Shown here one piece after another: positions 9,686-18,305 of a stretch of DNA of 64,000 nucleotides (its first letter is position 1; each line of letters starts with the position of its first letter). Where the stretch lies: NCBI GenBank assembly GCA_028726625.1, contig JAQYPT010000092.1, positions 28,129 to 92,128 of the forward strand. Direction: 5' to 3'. This DNA comes from Prevotellaceae bacterium (GTDB lineage: Bacteria > Bacteroidota > Bacteroidia > Bacteroidales > Bacteroidaceae). The notes below the pieces were generated by a model. It did not search any database, was not told where the DNA came from, and saw nothing but the letters and a program-made list of their open reading frames with translations. The position numbers and the translations under genes are program-made.

Positions 9686-11356
9686 ATGCCCAATCTTCCC
9701 CAGTCGCATCCCTCATCCTTCACAACCTCGTGTTTTCATCCATTGAACACGAACGTGGAGCGACCGTTGAGGCTGAACAATCCCTTTCATTATCAGCCCC
9801 ATCCTTTGGCTTTGTTGGCCATAAAGCGCATCCAGGAGTACATCTCGGGCATGCAAACGTGGCAGGAAGAGGTGGCAAAAGGGAAGATGTTCGGGGTTTT
9901 AGTCGTTGAAGATCAGCAGCAACAGCTGGGCTTTTTGGCGGCTTATTCAGGACAAATCGAGGGCAGGAGCGATTGGTCGGGCTTCGTTCCCGCCGTGTTT
10001 GATTACCTACAGCCACAAGGTTATTTCAAAAAACATGAAGAACAGATTACGCATATCAATGCTCTGGTAGAGCAACAGGAAACGGATGCTGGCTATTTAG
10101 CGTTGAAAGAAGTGCTTAAATGCTTGGAAGAGAATGCGCAACAAGCACTTGCAGCGTTTCAAAACCGCTTGAAAGAGGCAAAACAGAACCGTGACTTTCT
10201 GCGGAAAACTTCCTCACTTTCGGTAGAAAAAGAGGCCGAACTCATTCGGGAAAGCCAGTTCATGAAAGCCGAACTGCGTCGCATCAAGCACCGTTGGGAG
10301 GCTGTCTTGGCTGACAAACGGGAAGAGTTGGCGCAGCATGATGACCGCATTAGGCGACTGAAAGACCAGCGCAAGCAGCATTCAGACGCACTGCAACGGT
10401 GGTTGTTTACTCATTTCGTGATGCTCAACGCACAGGGTGAGCAGCGCAATCTCTTGGATATTTTCGCTGAAACGCCACAACATGTTCCGCCTGCGGGAGC
10501 GGGAGAGTGCTGCGCTCCCAAGCTGTTGCAGTACGCTTATCAGCACCATTACAAACCAATCACCATGGCTGAGTTCTGGTGGGGAGCCTCACCGAAGGCC
10601 ACCATACGGTGCTATGGCGAATGTTATCCAGCCTGTCGAGGCAAATGCCTGCCCATCCTTCGCTTCATGTTGCAAGGGCTTGAGGTGGACGATGAATATC
10701 CAGATGATGCAGAACCCATGCAACTTCAAATGCTATATGAGGATGATGATCTGGTTGTTGTGAACAAACCAGCCGGATTGTTGTCCGTTCCAGGACGATC
10801 AAGTCGCCCCTCTGTCCTGTCCATCTTGCAGGAAATAATGCCTCAAGACATGCCGTTGCATGCCGTACATCGTTTGGATATGGCTACGTCTGGATTGCTC
10901 ATCGTGGCCAAAAACATGAAGGTTTACCATCATTTGCAAGCCCAATTCAAGGCTCACACCATCCAAAAGGAATACATAGCTGTACTGGATGGCGAGGTAA
11001 CACAGAAAGAAGGTTCCATTAACCTGCCGCTTCGCCCCGACTTACTCGACCGTCCACGACAAATAGTGGACCGCGTTCATGGCAAACCGGCCATCACTTT
11101 CTACCGTGTGTTGGCTGTACATCAGGGGAAAACGCTGCTCCCTCTCTCGCCCATCACAGGCCGTACACATCAGTTGCGTATGCACTGTGCCCATCAAGAG
11201 GGACTGAATTGTCCCATCCTTGGTGATGAACTTTACGGCCATCAGGCTGATAGACTCTACCTACATGCTGCTTCCATCACCTTTATTCATCCCACTTCGG
11301 GCAAGCACATGACGCTGAAAGCTCCCATACCCGACTGCTTTAACAACGTAAAATAG
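9686..11356 (+). CDS. RluA-family RNA pseudouridine synthase with long N-terminal extension
   Basis: The 556-residue protein carries a C-terminal RluA-type catalytic domain (residues about 345-550): start YEDDDLVVVNKPAGLLSVPG, catalytic Asp motif HAVHRLDMATSGLL, and PITGRTHQLRMHC. It converts uridine to pseudouridine in rRNA or tRNA. The first about 340 residues are a Bacteroidota-type extension with a coiled coil (about 110-240, rich in Glu, Lys and Arg) and a Cys-rich patch (GECCAPKLLQYAY ... CYGECYPACRGKC) that may bind a metal. The substrate site is not predictable from this. A predicted stem (GGCTG-TTCAG/CTGAA-CAGCC, 11354-11403) follows and may end transcription from both sides. Confidence 0.9.
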   Translation: MPNLPQSHPSSFTTSCFHPLNTNVERPLRLNNPFHYQPHPLALLAIKRIQEYISGMQTWQEEVAKGKMFGVLVVEDQQQQLGFLAAYSGQIEGRSDWSGFVPAVFDYLQPQGYFKKHEEQITHINALVEQQETDAGYLALKEVLKCLEENAQQALAAFQNRLKEAKQNRDFLRKTSSLSVEKEAELIRESQFMKAELRRIKHRWEAVLADKREELAQHDDRIRRLKDQRKQHSDALQRWLFTHFVMLNAQGEQRNLLDIFAETPQHVPPAGAGECCAPKLLQYAYQHHYKPITMAEFWWGASPKATIRCYGECYPACRGKCLPILRFMLQGLEVDDEYPDDAEPMQLQMLYEDDDLVVVNKPAGLLSVPGRSSRPSVLSILQEIMPQDMPLHAVHRLDMATSGLLIVAKNMKVYHHLQAQFKAHTIQKEYIAVLDGEVTQKEGSINLPLRPDLLDRPRQIVDRVHGKPAITFYRVLAVHQGKTLLPLSPITGRTHQLRMHCAHQEGLNCPILGDELYGHQADRLYLHAASITFIHPTSGKHMTLKAPIPDCFNNVK

Positions 11357-11403
11357 GCTGCTTCAGACAGCAAACCATTTGTTTTTGCCAACTGAAACAG
11401 CCC
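11354..11403. terminator. Possible bidirectional terminator between convergent genes
   Basis: The inverted repeat GGCTGcTTCAG / CTGAAaCAGCC has one mismatch and a loop of about 26 nt that includes a T-rich tract. It lies between the convergent RluA-family and sulfatase-fold genes. The loop is long, so confidence is modest. Confidence 0.4.
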
Positions 11404-11440
11404 ATGTGGCGGCTGACGTGAAAGGCTATTGCCTGCGAAC

Positions 11441-13324
11441 TTAATGCCTGTTGCCCTCTTTCACAGGCTCTGTAGCCAACCGATCAATGGTGTCATAAAT
11501 CCTTTGCAGGTAGGCTTTCCCCCGCTTGAGATTCTTCCCAGGCCGCTTACCTCGGTCCAAAACAACCTTCTTCGACTCGTTATTGAAGACCACCTGATTG
11601 TCTTCATCCACCAAACCAAAGGCATCCGGGAAGGTAAAGAACGCAAAATGGGGGGATGACGGATTGAACATATCCTTGCTATAGGTAAACTCGTGATGCG
11701 CAATTCCCATCTGCCCCAACAGCGTGGCGGCAATGTCAGTCTGCGAACCATGGATGTCTACCGTGCCAGGCCCTTTGAGTGCGCCACCCAAGAAGATGAG
11801 CGGAATTTGATAACGCTCAACGGACAGGTTGTCAATGTCCTTGGGATAGCATCCCAAATGGTCGGGAACCAGTACCACAAGCGTGTTCTTCCACAGCGGC
11901 AGTTTCTTCAATTCGTCCACAAAGTGACCCACGCAACTGTCGGTATAAGCAAAAGCATTGAGTACTTTGTCATTCAAACGGTGGTATGGAACATCAAAGG
12001 GTTCGTGGCTACTCGATGTCTGTACCACTTTGAGCCACGGCTTTTGACGCTTGTTTTGCCGCAAGTTTGAGAGTACCTTTTCAAACAATAGGTGGTCGGG
12101 GACTCCCCATTTGCTGAGCCTATCTGACACAGGAAAGTCTTCATCACACACAATCGTCTCAAATCCTGTACCCTTCAAGTACGACCGCATGTTGGTAAAA
12201 TCGGCATCGCCACCATAATAATAATCGGCCGTATAGCCCACCTTGCGTAAACTTGCGGCAAGGGAAGGCAAACTTTGAGACACCTTTGGCATTTTCATGA
12301 TGCTGGTGGTGGGCTGCGAAGGGAATCCGCTGAGGATGGAAACAAGTCCTCTGTCGGTTCGAAAACTCGTGGCATAGAAGTGGCGGAACAGCAATCCTTC
12401 GGCCGAAAGTCGGTCCAGATTGACCGCCACATTGCGTTCTCCGCCCAGTGACGCCATGAGTTTGGAGGAGAAACTCTCCATCACCACGAACAGAATGTTA
12501 GGCCGAGCGGTGGTCAATATCCATTGTTGGGGTGCCTGATATGACCGATGTACAACGTCCTGGTCGTACATCTGTGCCACCAACTTGTTGGCTTCGTCAT
12601 CCTTCATGAAGCGATATTGCTGCTTGAAGTTTTCTTGTTTGATCAATGAAACCAGCAAACTGAACAGTGGATTGGTCGCAGCGTGGTTCAAACGCATGTT
12701 CTCACTGAAATATACTTTGCCGATATTCATGGTCGATGCCTTGAATCCGCCACGGATAGGAATGAACAAGGCCGCCCAAAGCAGCACGAAAAGGAAGGTG
12801 AAGAAGGGCCGGTTGAGGGGCAAGAGCTTCTTTTCGAGCACGTCATCTCTCAGCAACAAATAAAACAGGGCATAGAGCAGAGCGGCCATAAGCAGCAAAG
12901 TCACGATGTCACCGATGAGTTCCCATGCGCTGGCACTGGCCAAAGCGTCCCCCGGAGAGGAGCAGAAATAGAACAAAGGCGTGGTGTCTAATCGGAATCC
13001 CCAATACCGATAGAGGCCCAGGTCGATGACAAAGACGGCCGACAGGATGATGGCAATGACGGCAAAATAGGCCTTTGCCAGTCTTCTCCACAAACGTTTG
13101 CGCGACCAGATGGTGCAAATCAGCAACAATCCGGGAATGATAGTGAGGTAGCCGGCCAACGAAAAATCCAACGGCAGGCCATGGTAAGGCACCAAAAACC
13201 AATCTTTCCACGTTGCCTCTTTGAACAAAGACAGGTGGTAAAGCATGAACAGAGGTTTCTGAATGATAAAAATCAGGACAAAGAAAACGTAGGTTAGAAA
13301 GAAATACTTAAAACGAGTTTTCAT
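11441..13324 (-). CDS. LTA-synthase-like membrane sulfatase-fold enzyme (2)
   Basis: The protein (about 627 residues from the ATG at 13324) has the same build as the enzyme at 4986-6962. Five membrane segments lie in the first 200 residues, followed by an outer catalytic domain with ILFVVMESFSSKLMA, the nucleophile region TSFRTDRGLVSILSGFP (Thr available, as in LtaS) and the metal ligands in LVVLVPDHLGCYP. It probably transfers a phosphoglycerol- or phosphoethanolamine-type group to a surface lipid or glycan. The ATG at 13324 lies 8 bp after the stop of the upstream transporter gene; a GTG at 13336 that overlaps this stop by 4 bp is an alternative start. The two genes form an operon. Confidence 0.88.
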   Translation of the reverse strand: MKTRFKYFFLTYVFFVLIFIIQKPLFMLYHLSLFKEATWKDWFLVPYHGLPLDFSLAGYLTIIPGLLLICTIWSRKRLWRRLAKAYFAVIAIILSAVFVIDLGLYRYWGFRLDTTPLFYFCSSPGDALASASAWELIGDIVTLLLMAALLYALFYLLLRDDVLEKKLLPLNRPFFTFLFVLLWAALFIPIRGGFKASTMNIGKVYFSENMRLNHAATNPLFSLLVSLIKQENFKQQYRFMKDDEANKLVAQMYDQDVVHRSYQAPQQWILTTARPNILFVVMESFSSKLMASLGGERNVAVNLDRLSAEGLLFRHFYATSFRTDRGLVSILSGFPSQPTTSIMKMPKVSQSLPSLAASLRKVGYTADYYYGGDADFTNMRSYLKGTGFETIVCDEDFPVSDRLSKWGVPDHLLFEKVLSNLRQNKRQKPWLKVVQTSSSHEPFDVPYHRLNDKVLNAFAYTDSCVGHFVDELKKLPLWKNTLVVLVPDHLGCYPKDIDNLSVERYQIPLIFLGGALKGPGTVDIHGSQTDIAATLLGQMGIAHHEFTYSKDMFNPSSPHFAFFTFPDAFGLVDEDNQVVFNNESKKVVLDRGKRPGKNLKRGKAYLQRIYDTIDRLATEPVKEGNRH

Positions 13325-13332
13325 TATTTTTG

Positions 13333-15003
13333 TCACACAAAGAACATGATTAATACTTGGGCTATGATGACCCTAATAAACATTCCGATGGGGTAAACCG
13401 TGGCATAGCTGATGCTGGGTGTATCCCCTTCAATGGTGTCGTTGGCATACGACAGCGCCATCGGGTTGGCCATGGCTCCGCAAAGAATGCCACAAATGGT
13501 TCCGTAGTCAAGTTTCTTGGTTCGCAAGGCAATGCAACCCACGATTAAAACGGGTACGATGGTGAGCAGTGCGCCGATGCCTACCCACAGCAACCCTTCA
13601 GGACGGAACACCGTACTGAAGAAATCTTTGCCCGCATCAAGCCCCAAACAGGCCAGATACAACGCCAACCCCAACCTACGTAGCATGAGAGAGGCTGAGC
13701 GAGTGGTGTACGAAATGAAGTGCATGTGTGGTCCCAAGGCACCCACGAGGATGCCCATGATGATAGGACCGCCGGCAATTCCCAGTCGAATGGGCGAGTC
13801 CATGCCGGGGAAACTGATGGGGATGGCGCCCAAGGCCAGTCCTAAGATCATGCCAAAGAAGATGCTTCCCACGTTCGGTTCGTTGAGTGTCTTGACCGAA
13901 TTGCCCAAGAAATGCTCGGCACTGTCTACTTTTTTCGGCTCACCAACAACCGTCAAGCGGTCACCATACTGCAACCTGAGGTCTTTGGTGGCCAGCAATT
14001 TAACATCACCACGAGTAACACGGCTGACATTAACATCGAAACTGTCGCGCAAGTGGATTCTTCCCAGTAGCTTACCATTGAGGGCCGTACGAGTTAATAC
14101 GATGACGCGCGACTCTACCTTGCGGTCGATTTGATTCCAATCTATCTCCCCTTTGTTCCAATCGCGTTCCACTTTTTGGCCGAAAAGAATCTCCAGGCCC
14201 GACACATCTTCACGATTGGTCACCACGATGAGGTTGTCACCCGTGTGCAGTCGCGTTGAGGCACCCGGCACCAATACTTCATCCTGTCGCCAAACGCGTG
14301 AGACAATGAATCTTAAAGGCGTACTCATGGCCAGCTCACCAATGGTTCGTCCTTCAATGGCAGGATTGACAATGAGGAACTGGCACACAAACGTCTGGTC
14401 TTCGTCCACAGGAGATTTGGGCTTCAAATCTGCCGGTTTGACAAAGAACTTGCGCATGATCAGAATGCCCAGGATAACGCCTACGACACCCAGCGGATAG
14501 GTTACGGCAGTGGCCAGGGCCACTCCGCCGGTTGGAAGGTTCATGTGTTCCAATGCTTGTTGAGCCGCACCGAGTGCCGGTGTGTTGGTGGTGGCGCCGC
14601 ACAACAAGCCCACCATCGTGGGAAGGGAGATGCCCGTCAGCGGGCACAGTGCCACTGCCATCACCGTTCCTACGATGATGACGGCCAACCCCCATAGGTT
14701 AAAGCTGGTCCCCTCGTGGCGGAAAGCACCGAAAAAGTTGGGCCCCACGTACAATCCAAGCGTGTATACGAACAAGACCAAACCAAAGGTTTCGGCATAG
14801 TTGAGAGTAGCTGAATCAACGGAAAGCCCCAGGTTTCCGGCGATGATGCCGATGAAGAAAACAAACGACACACCAAGAGAAACTCCCATGAACTTGATCT
14901 TGCTCAATGCCGTGCCAACAGCGATGATCAGAGAGATGACCACCACTGCCTGTACTGGGGACGGAATTGTAAAAAGAGCGTTAATCCAATCCAACTTTAT
15001 CAA
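13333..15003 (-). CDS. AspT/YidE-type antiporter with two TrkA-C domains
   Basis: The 556-residue membrane protein has the duplicated permease build of the aspartate:alanine exchanger (AAE) family. Five or so membrane helices come first, then a central cytosolic part with two TrkA-C/RCK-like domains (residues about 200-370, with GDRLTVVGEPKK and GDNLIVVTNRED), then a second helix bundle. Both bundles carry the family signature rich in Gly and Pro (LLCGATTNTPALGAAQ and GILCGAMANPMALSYA). The substrate is probably a small carboxylate or amino acid, but it is not defined in Bacteroidota homologues. The promoter TACCTTTG is at 15068-15075 (minus strand), with TTTG 19 bp upstream. Confidence 0.88.
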   Translation of the reverse strand: MIKLDWINALFTIPSPVQAVVVISLIIAVGTALSKIKFMGVSLGVSFVFFIGIIAGNLGLSVDSATLNYAETFGLVLFVYTLGLYVGPNFFGAFRHEGTSFNLWGLAVIIVGTVMAVALCPLTGISLPTMVGLLCGATTNTPALGAAQQALEHMNLPTGGVALATAVTYPLGVVGVILGILIMRKFFVKPADLKPKSPVDEDQTFVCQFLIVNPAIEGRTIGELAMSTPLRFIVSRVWRQDEVLVPGASTRLHTGDNLIVVTNREDVSGLEILFGQKVERDWNKGEIDWNQIDRKVESRVIVLTRTALNGKLLGRIHLRDSFDVNVSRVTRGDVKLLATKDLRLQYGDRLTVVGEPKKVDSAEHFLGNSVKTLNEPNVGSIFFGMILGLALGAIPISFPGMDSPIRLGIAGGPIIMGILVGALGPHMHFISYTTRSASLMLRRLGLALYLACLGLDAGKDFFSTVFRPEGLLWVGIGALLTIVPVLIVGCIALRTKKLDYGTICGILCGAMANPMALSYANDTIEGDTPSISYATVYPIGMFIRVIIAQVLIMFFV

Positions 15004-15067
15004 CTTTTATGATACATCAAACACAAGTGTTATGTATCTACTTATCAAATAGTTTGCTATTGATGGG

Positions 15068-15098
15068 CAAAGGTACTGTAAATAAAAGAACCAGCAAA
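15068..15098 (-). promoter_or_regulatory. Promoter of the antiporter-sulfatase operon
   Basis: On the minus strand TTTG (15095-15098), a 19-bp spacer, then TACCTTTG (15068-15075). This gives a leader of about 60 nt before the ATG at 15003. Confidence 0.7.
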
Positions 15099-15145
15099 AC
15101 AATTGGTGCCAATTGTTGACTGGTGAGGGCTTGCAAGGCTTCATT

Positions 15146-16312
15146 TTATCTACTGCCCAGCAGATATTGGTCAATAAACTCACGCACGCATCCCTCGCCG
15201 CCGGCCTTCTGCATGATGATGATGCCCGGAATTTCTTGAATGGGGCGCATCGCATCGGCCGGACAGGCGCAAATACCAACGGCACTCAGCAGTTGTTGGC
15301 AGTTGACGTCATCGCCGATGTAAGCCACTTCGCTCAAGGTAATGCCTATCTGGTCACAAATTTCCTGAGCCGCCTCAAGTTTCTCCCCATGTCGCTTGCC
15401 CTGAACGAGAAAATCGACCTTTAGCTTTTTAGCCCTGTTCTCTACCAGTTTGGTGTTCTCAGAGGTGATGATGCCCACCTTGACACCTTGCGTCTGCAAG
15501 AGTTGTAGCCCCATGCCGTCGCGTGTGTTGAACTTCTTCAGCTCGTCACCGCTTTCTGCATAATACATGCCGCCATCGGTCAGCGTGCCGTCAACGTCGC
15601 ACAAGAAGAGCTTTACGGATTTCTTCAGACTGTCCACCGCATGGTTCAAAACATGCTTTCGCATGAGATTTTCCAGGAACGTCCAATCGTCTGGTTCAGC
15701 AATCTCCATGGCCGTGTAAGCCGGCATCACATAGATACCGATGTGACCACTTAGCCTGTTGCCCGATGATAGGATATTCTCTACCTTATTTATATAGAGT
15801 GCGCCGTTCTCCATGAGCGTTCCTTCAAAATTATTTCGGGGTGGGCGATGTGTGTAGTCGTAGTTCATGCTGGTGCCATCGGCGTTCCAAAAGAACTGGT
15901 AATTGCGCACGCAGGAGAGGATGGAGTCGTATCGGGCGGTCTTGTACAGTGCCAATGCCTCACTGAAATGCTTCGTTTGCGTCATGGGCGACGTGCCCTT
16001 CACCAACATGAAGCAAGCCTCGGGTGCTGGATTGGCGGCATGGATGTACGCCAGCATCACGTTCTCGGCAGAAGGGGTGTCACAGATTTTCTCGGCTGAG
16101 CAGCGATAAAACTCTGTCTTGCGGTATGGGCGGGAAGCCACTACCCGTTCTATCTCGTCCGAATCGGTGGCCACAATCACCTTGTCCACCTCGCGGCAGG
16201 CCTCCAAAGCCTCGATGCTCCAACACACAAGCGGCTTTCCGCAAAAGGGCTTGATGTTCTTCTGGGGGATTGACTTGCTGCCACCCCGCACTGGAATGAA
16301 TGCTATGACCAT
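15146..16312 (-). CDS. Acylneuraminate-type cytidylyltransferase fused to KdsC-like HAD phosphatase
   Basis: The 388-residue protein joins two enzymes of nonulosonic acid metabolism. Residues 1-230 are a CMP-sugar synthetase with the nucleotide-binding start IAFIPVRGGSKSIPQKNI, then VIVATDSDEI and the DRPTRPR-equivalent THRPPRNNFEG. Residues about 235-385 are a HAD-IIIA phosphatase of the KdsC/KDN-9-phosphate type with DVDGTLTDGG (nucleophile Asp), the TSEN motif and AYIGDDVNCQQLL. It would dephosphorylate and activate a sialic-acid-like, KDN or Kdo-type sugar; which one cannot be told. The start MVIAFIP (16312) fits the family; upstream in-frame residues do not. There is no matching synthase gene in the window. 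Confidence 0.85.
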   Translation of the reverse strand: MVIAFIPVRGGSKSIPQKNIKPFCGKPLVCWSIEALEACREVDKVIVATDSDEIERVVASRPYRKTEFYRCSAEKICDTPSAENVMLAYIHAANPAPEACFMLVKGTSPMTQTKHFSEALALYKTARYDSILSCVRNYQFFWNADGTSMNYDYTHRPPRNNFEGTLMENGALYINKVENILSSGNRLSGHIGIYVMPAYTAMEIAEPDDWTFLENLMRKHVLNHAVDSLKKSVKLFLCDVDGTLTDGGMYYAESGDELKKFNTRDGMGLQLLQTQGVKVGIITSENTKLVENRAKKLKVDFLVQGKRHGEKLEAAQEICDQIGITLSEVAYIGDDVNCQQLLSAVGICACPADAMRPIQEIPGIIIMQKAGGEGCVREFIDQYLLGSR

Positions 16313-16730
16313 CTTAACTTGATTCTTTTTGAGTATGTCGCGCTGCACGTTTTGATGTCCAGAACAGTCCACACAGTTCCCTGTTGAGGTTATCGGCCAA
16401 CGATATCTTCATCATCCGAAGCCTCAATGTGCAGATTTCTGCTTGTAAGCCTTCATGCTACTTGGCTGTGCTTGCAAATATATAAAATAATCACTCATTG
16501 ACGGAATGAAACGACATGTTTTTTTGTTGCGAGCCCCTACAGCGGGGATTGAACGGGCAAGGGGCAACCTGTTTGGTCAACGAGGATGACGCATGCACTT
16601 CAATAGCATTGACTTTGGACGACAAACCCATAGACTTTGGTCGTCAAACTCAATGAGTTTGGCAGCCAATGTCAATGACTTTGTAAAGCATTCAGCGACA
16701 GCCTATTACAATATGTTGTGCAGGCCAGCG
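16313..16730. other. Intergenic region with a 22-bp-period array
   Basis: No gene is seen. The gap lies between the start of the cytidylyltransferase gene and the 3' end of the AraC-family gene, and its right half is the tandem array at 16601-16688. No convincing promoter for the cytidylyltransferase gene was found. Confidence 0.6.
16601..16688. repeat. 22-bp-period tandem array (4 units)
   Basis: Four consecutive 22-bp units start at 16601, 16623, 16645 and 16667. Their 17-bp cores are CAATAGCATTGACTTTG, CAAACCCATAGACTTTG, CAAACTCAATGAGTTTG and CAATGTCAATGACTTTG, each followed by 5 variable bases. The third core is an almost perfect palindrome. Related arrays are at 34301, 45952 and 63548. 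The function is unknown. Confidence 0.9.
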
Positions 16731-17594
16731 TCATAGGGTCTGCTCGGGCTTTACTATGCCGTTTCTTATTTCGCCGGGTGTGCCGCCTAATGTCTCCTTA
16801 CAGAATGTGGAAAGACGCTGTACAGAGGAGAACTTGAACTGGTTGGCTATCTGCTCCATGGTGTCGTTGGTGTTGAGCAGAGCCTTGAACAGTGCCTCGC
16901 CTTTCACCTTGCTGACCCAAACCTTGGGCGTTTCGCCAAAGCATCGTTTGAAGTGACGTATAAATGTGGGACGACTCATGCACACCTTTTCTGCCATTTC
17001 GTCAATAGAAGGATAGGTGCGCGACATCGCAATAATGGTTTCCTGGAACGACAAATCCACTCCATAGAGCGGAGCAAGAAACGGTGCCAGGTCGTCCTTG
17101 GGATAATAGGCCTGCATGACGGCCGTGAACTCGCGCTGCTTGATCAGCTGGATGTCACAACAGAGCAGTCCGTCCATGACATAGTCGGCCGTCTGTCGAG
17201 CCAGCACTGTCATCGGCTTGATCATGTCCAAGGCAAACAGCCAGTCGTCACGTTTGGGTGCATTCTCGATCATCTCATCCGTGATGATGTTATGACAAAA
17301 CTTGAATTTGCTGTCAATAAAATAAAGCACCAATACCAAACTGTCCTCCATAAAGCGAATGGAGTTGTCTACACCGGCTGGCATGGGAAACATCTGGCTG
17401 CCATGAACGGTGAAGCCTGGAAACCGTTTGCCTTCCACACGCAAGGTTCCCTCCAATAGAAAGAGCATGGCCGTACGCGAGGGAGCCGTGTGTCTCACCG
17501 CGCCTTTCTTTTCTCTTACAACCCTGAAACCTACAGGGGAGTTGCCTTGATAATGCTCGCACATGAGGTGCTTGTTCAGATAATATACTTTCAT
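16731..17594 (-). CDS. AraC-family transcriptional regulator
   Basis: The 287-residue protein has a C-terminal AraC/XylS double helix-turn-helix (residues about 185-280). The first helix pair is at SIDEMAEKVCMSRPTFIRHFK and the second at MEQIANQFKFSSVQRLSTFC, with GGTPGEIR at the end. The N-terminal about 170 residues form a cupin-like sensing domain of unknown ligand. It has its own promoter (TATTTTTG at 17624-17631, minus strand). Its target is unknown. The divergent surface-protein locus 450 bp away is a natural candidate by position only. Confidence 0.88.
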   Translation of the reverse strand: MKVYYLNKHLMCEHYQGNSPVGFRVVREKKGAVRHTAPSRTAMLFLLEGTLRVEGKRFPGFTVHGSQMFPMPAGVDNSIRFMEDSLVLVLYFIDSKFKFCHNIITDEMIENAPKRDDWLFALDMIKPMTVLARQTADYVMDGLLCCDIQLIKQREFTAVMQAYYPKDDLAPFLAPLYGVDLSFQETIIAMSRTYPSIDEMAEKVCMSRPTFIRHFKRCFGETPKVWVSKVKGEALFKALLNTNDTMEQIANQFKFSSVQRLSTFCKETLGGTPGEIRNGIVKPEQTL

Positions 17595-18049
17595 AGGATG
17601 CCTGTAAAAATAAGATTTTTATGCAAAAATAAACGATAAAAGAATATGTGCTTCAAGTGTTAACAAATATTATAAAATACATGGGGGGGTAACGTTTGTT
17701 AACTATTTGTGCGGTAGTTTTGTTCTGAAATCCTGTCTTTTGACCAATCGTATATATAGATGTAGGTAATGGATGATTTTGGGGTGTTTTATTCTGATAT
17801 TGTCAATGTTGCGGTATGTGTAGATTGATACAAAATGGTAACCTTTTGAAACAATTTGTTGTGTGTCATATTTTCGAAGATATCTATCTTTGCAAACAGA
17901 AGAAAGACAGAATATTTTTACCGAAGAAAATAACAGATACGAAGTACATAAAGACAAACATTGAATCCGCCCGTGCTTGTCAGGATAAACGAGAATCAAA
18001 AAAAAATAAAAACATCATTTTTTTTATGACCATTTTTAATTATAAGATT
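17595..18049. promoter_or_regulatory. Divergent promoter region of the AraC gene and the small-peptide/lipoprotein locus
   Basis: The minus-strand promoter TATTTTTG (17624-17631) faces the AraC-family gene. A plus-strand TATCTTTG (17885-17892) would start a transcript with a leader of about 150 nt for the small protein at 18050. A run of seven G (around 17685) and poly-A/T stretches (18000-18022) are present. No gene is supported; a 98-codon frame on the minus strand here has no recognisable features. Confidence 0.55.
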
Positions 18050-18274
18050 ATGAATAGAGAAAAAGATCTCAATTGCAAGGAAAAGAAAAGCTACATCCAG
18101 CCTTCTTGCGACATCATTAAAATCGACACGGAAAGTCTCCTGGTAGAAGTGTCGGGCAACCTGCCGGGCGGCTCTCCCGGTACAGACATGGGCGGCGGCG
18201 AGGACGAAGAGCCCATCACCATGCCGGCCAAGTCCTTCAACCTGTGGGACGACAGCGAATCGGAAGGACGGTAA
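18050..18274 (+). CDS. Small Prevotella-type secreted/leader-like protein, function unknown
   Basis: This 74-residue protein has a basic N-terminus, then SYIQPSCDIIKIDTESLLVE followed by VSGN, a Gly-rich acidic middle (GGSPGTDMGGGEDEE) and the end AKSFNLWDDSESEGR. Short proteins with a Y-x-x-P start, an L-L-x-x-SG centre and a Trp-Asp-acidic end are common in Prevotella, often next to fimbrillin or surface-lipoprotein genes; this parallel is from memory, not from a search. The longer frame starting at 17816 lacks any family resemblance before this ATG, and the promoter at 17885-17892 excludes it. The lipoprotein gene follows after 31 bp, so the two are probably co-transcribed. Confidence 0.7.
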   Translation: MNREKDLNCKEKKSYIQPSCDIIKIDTESLLVEVSGNLPGGSPGTDMGGGEDEEPITMPAKSFNLWDDSESEGR

Positions 18275-18305
18275 TGACCGGTCAACCGGAACGAACATCA
18301 ATTTA

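Noticed and set aside
17703..17999. 98-codon minus-strand frame in the divergent promoter region
   Set aside because: It overlaps the promoter and leader of the small protein gene and has no recognisable features.
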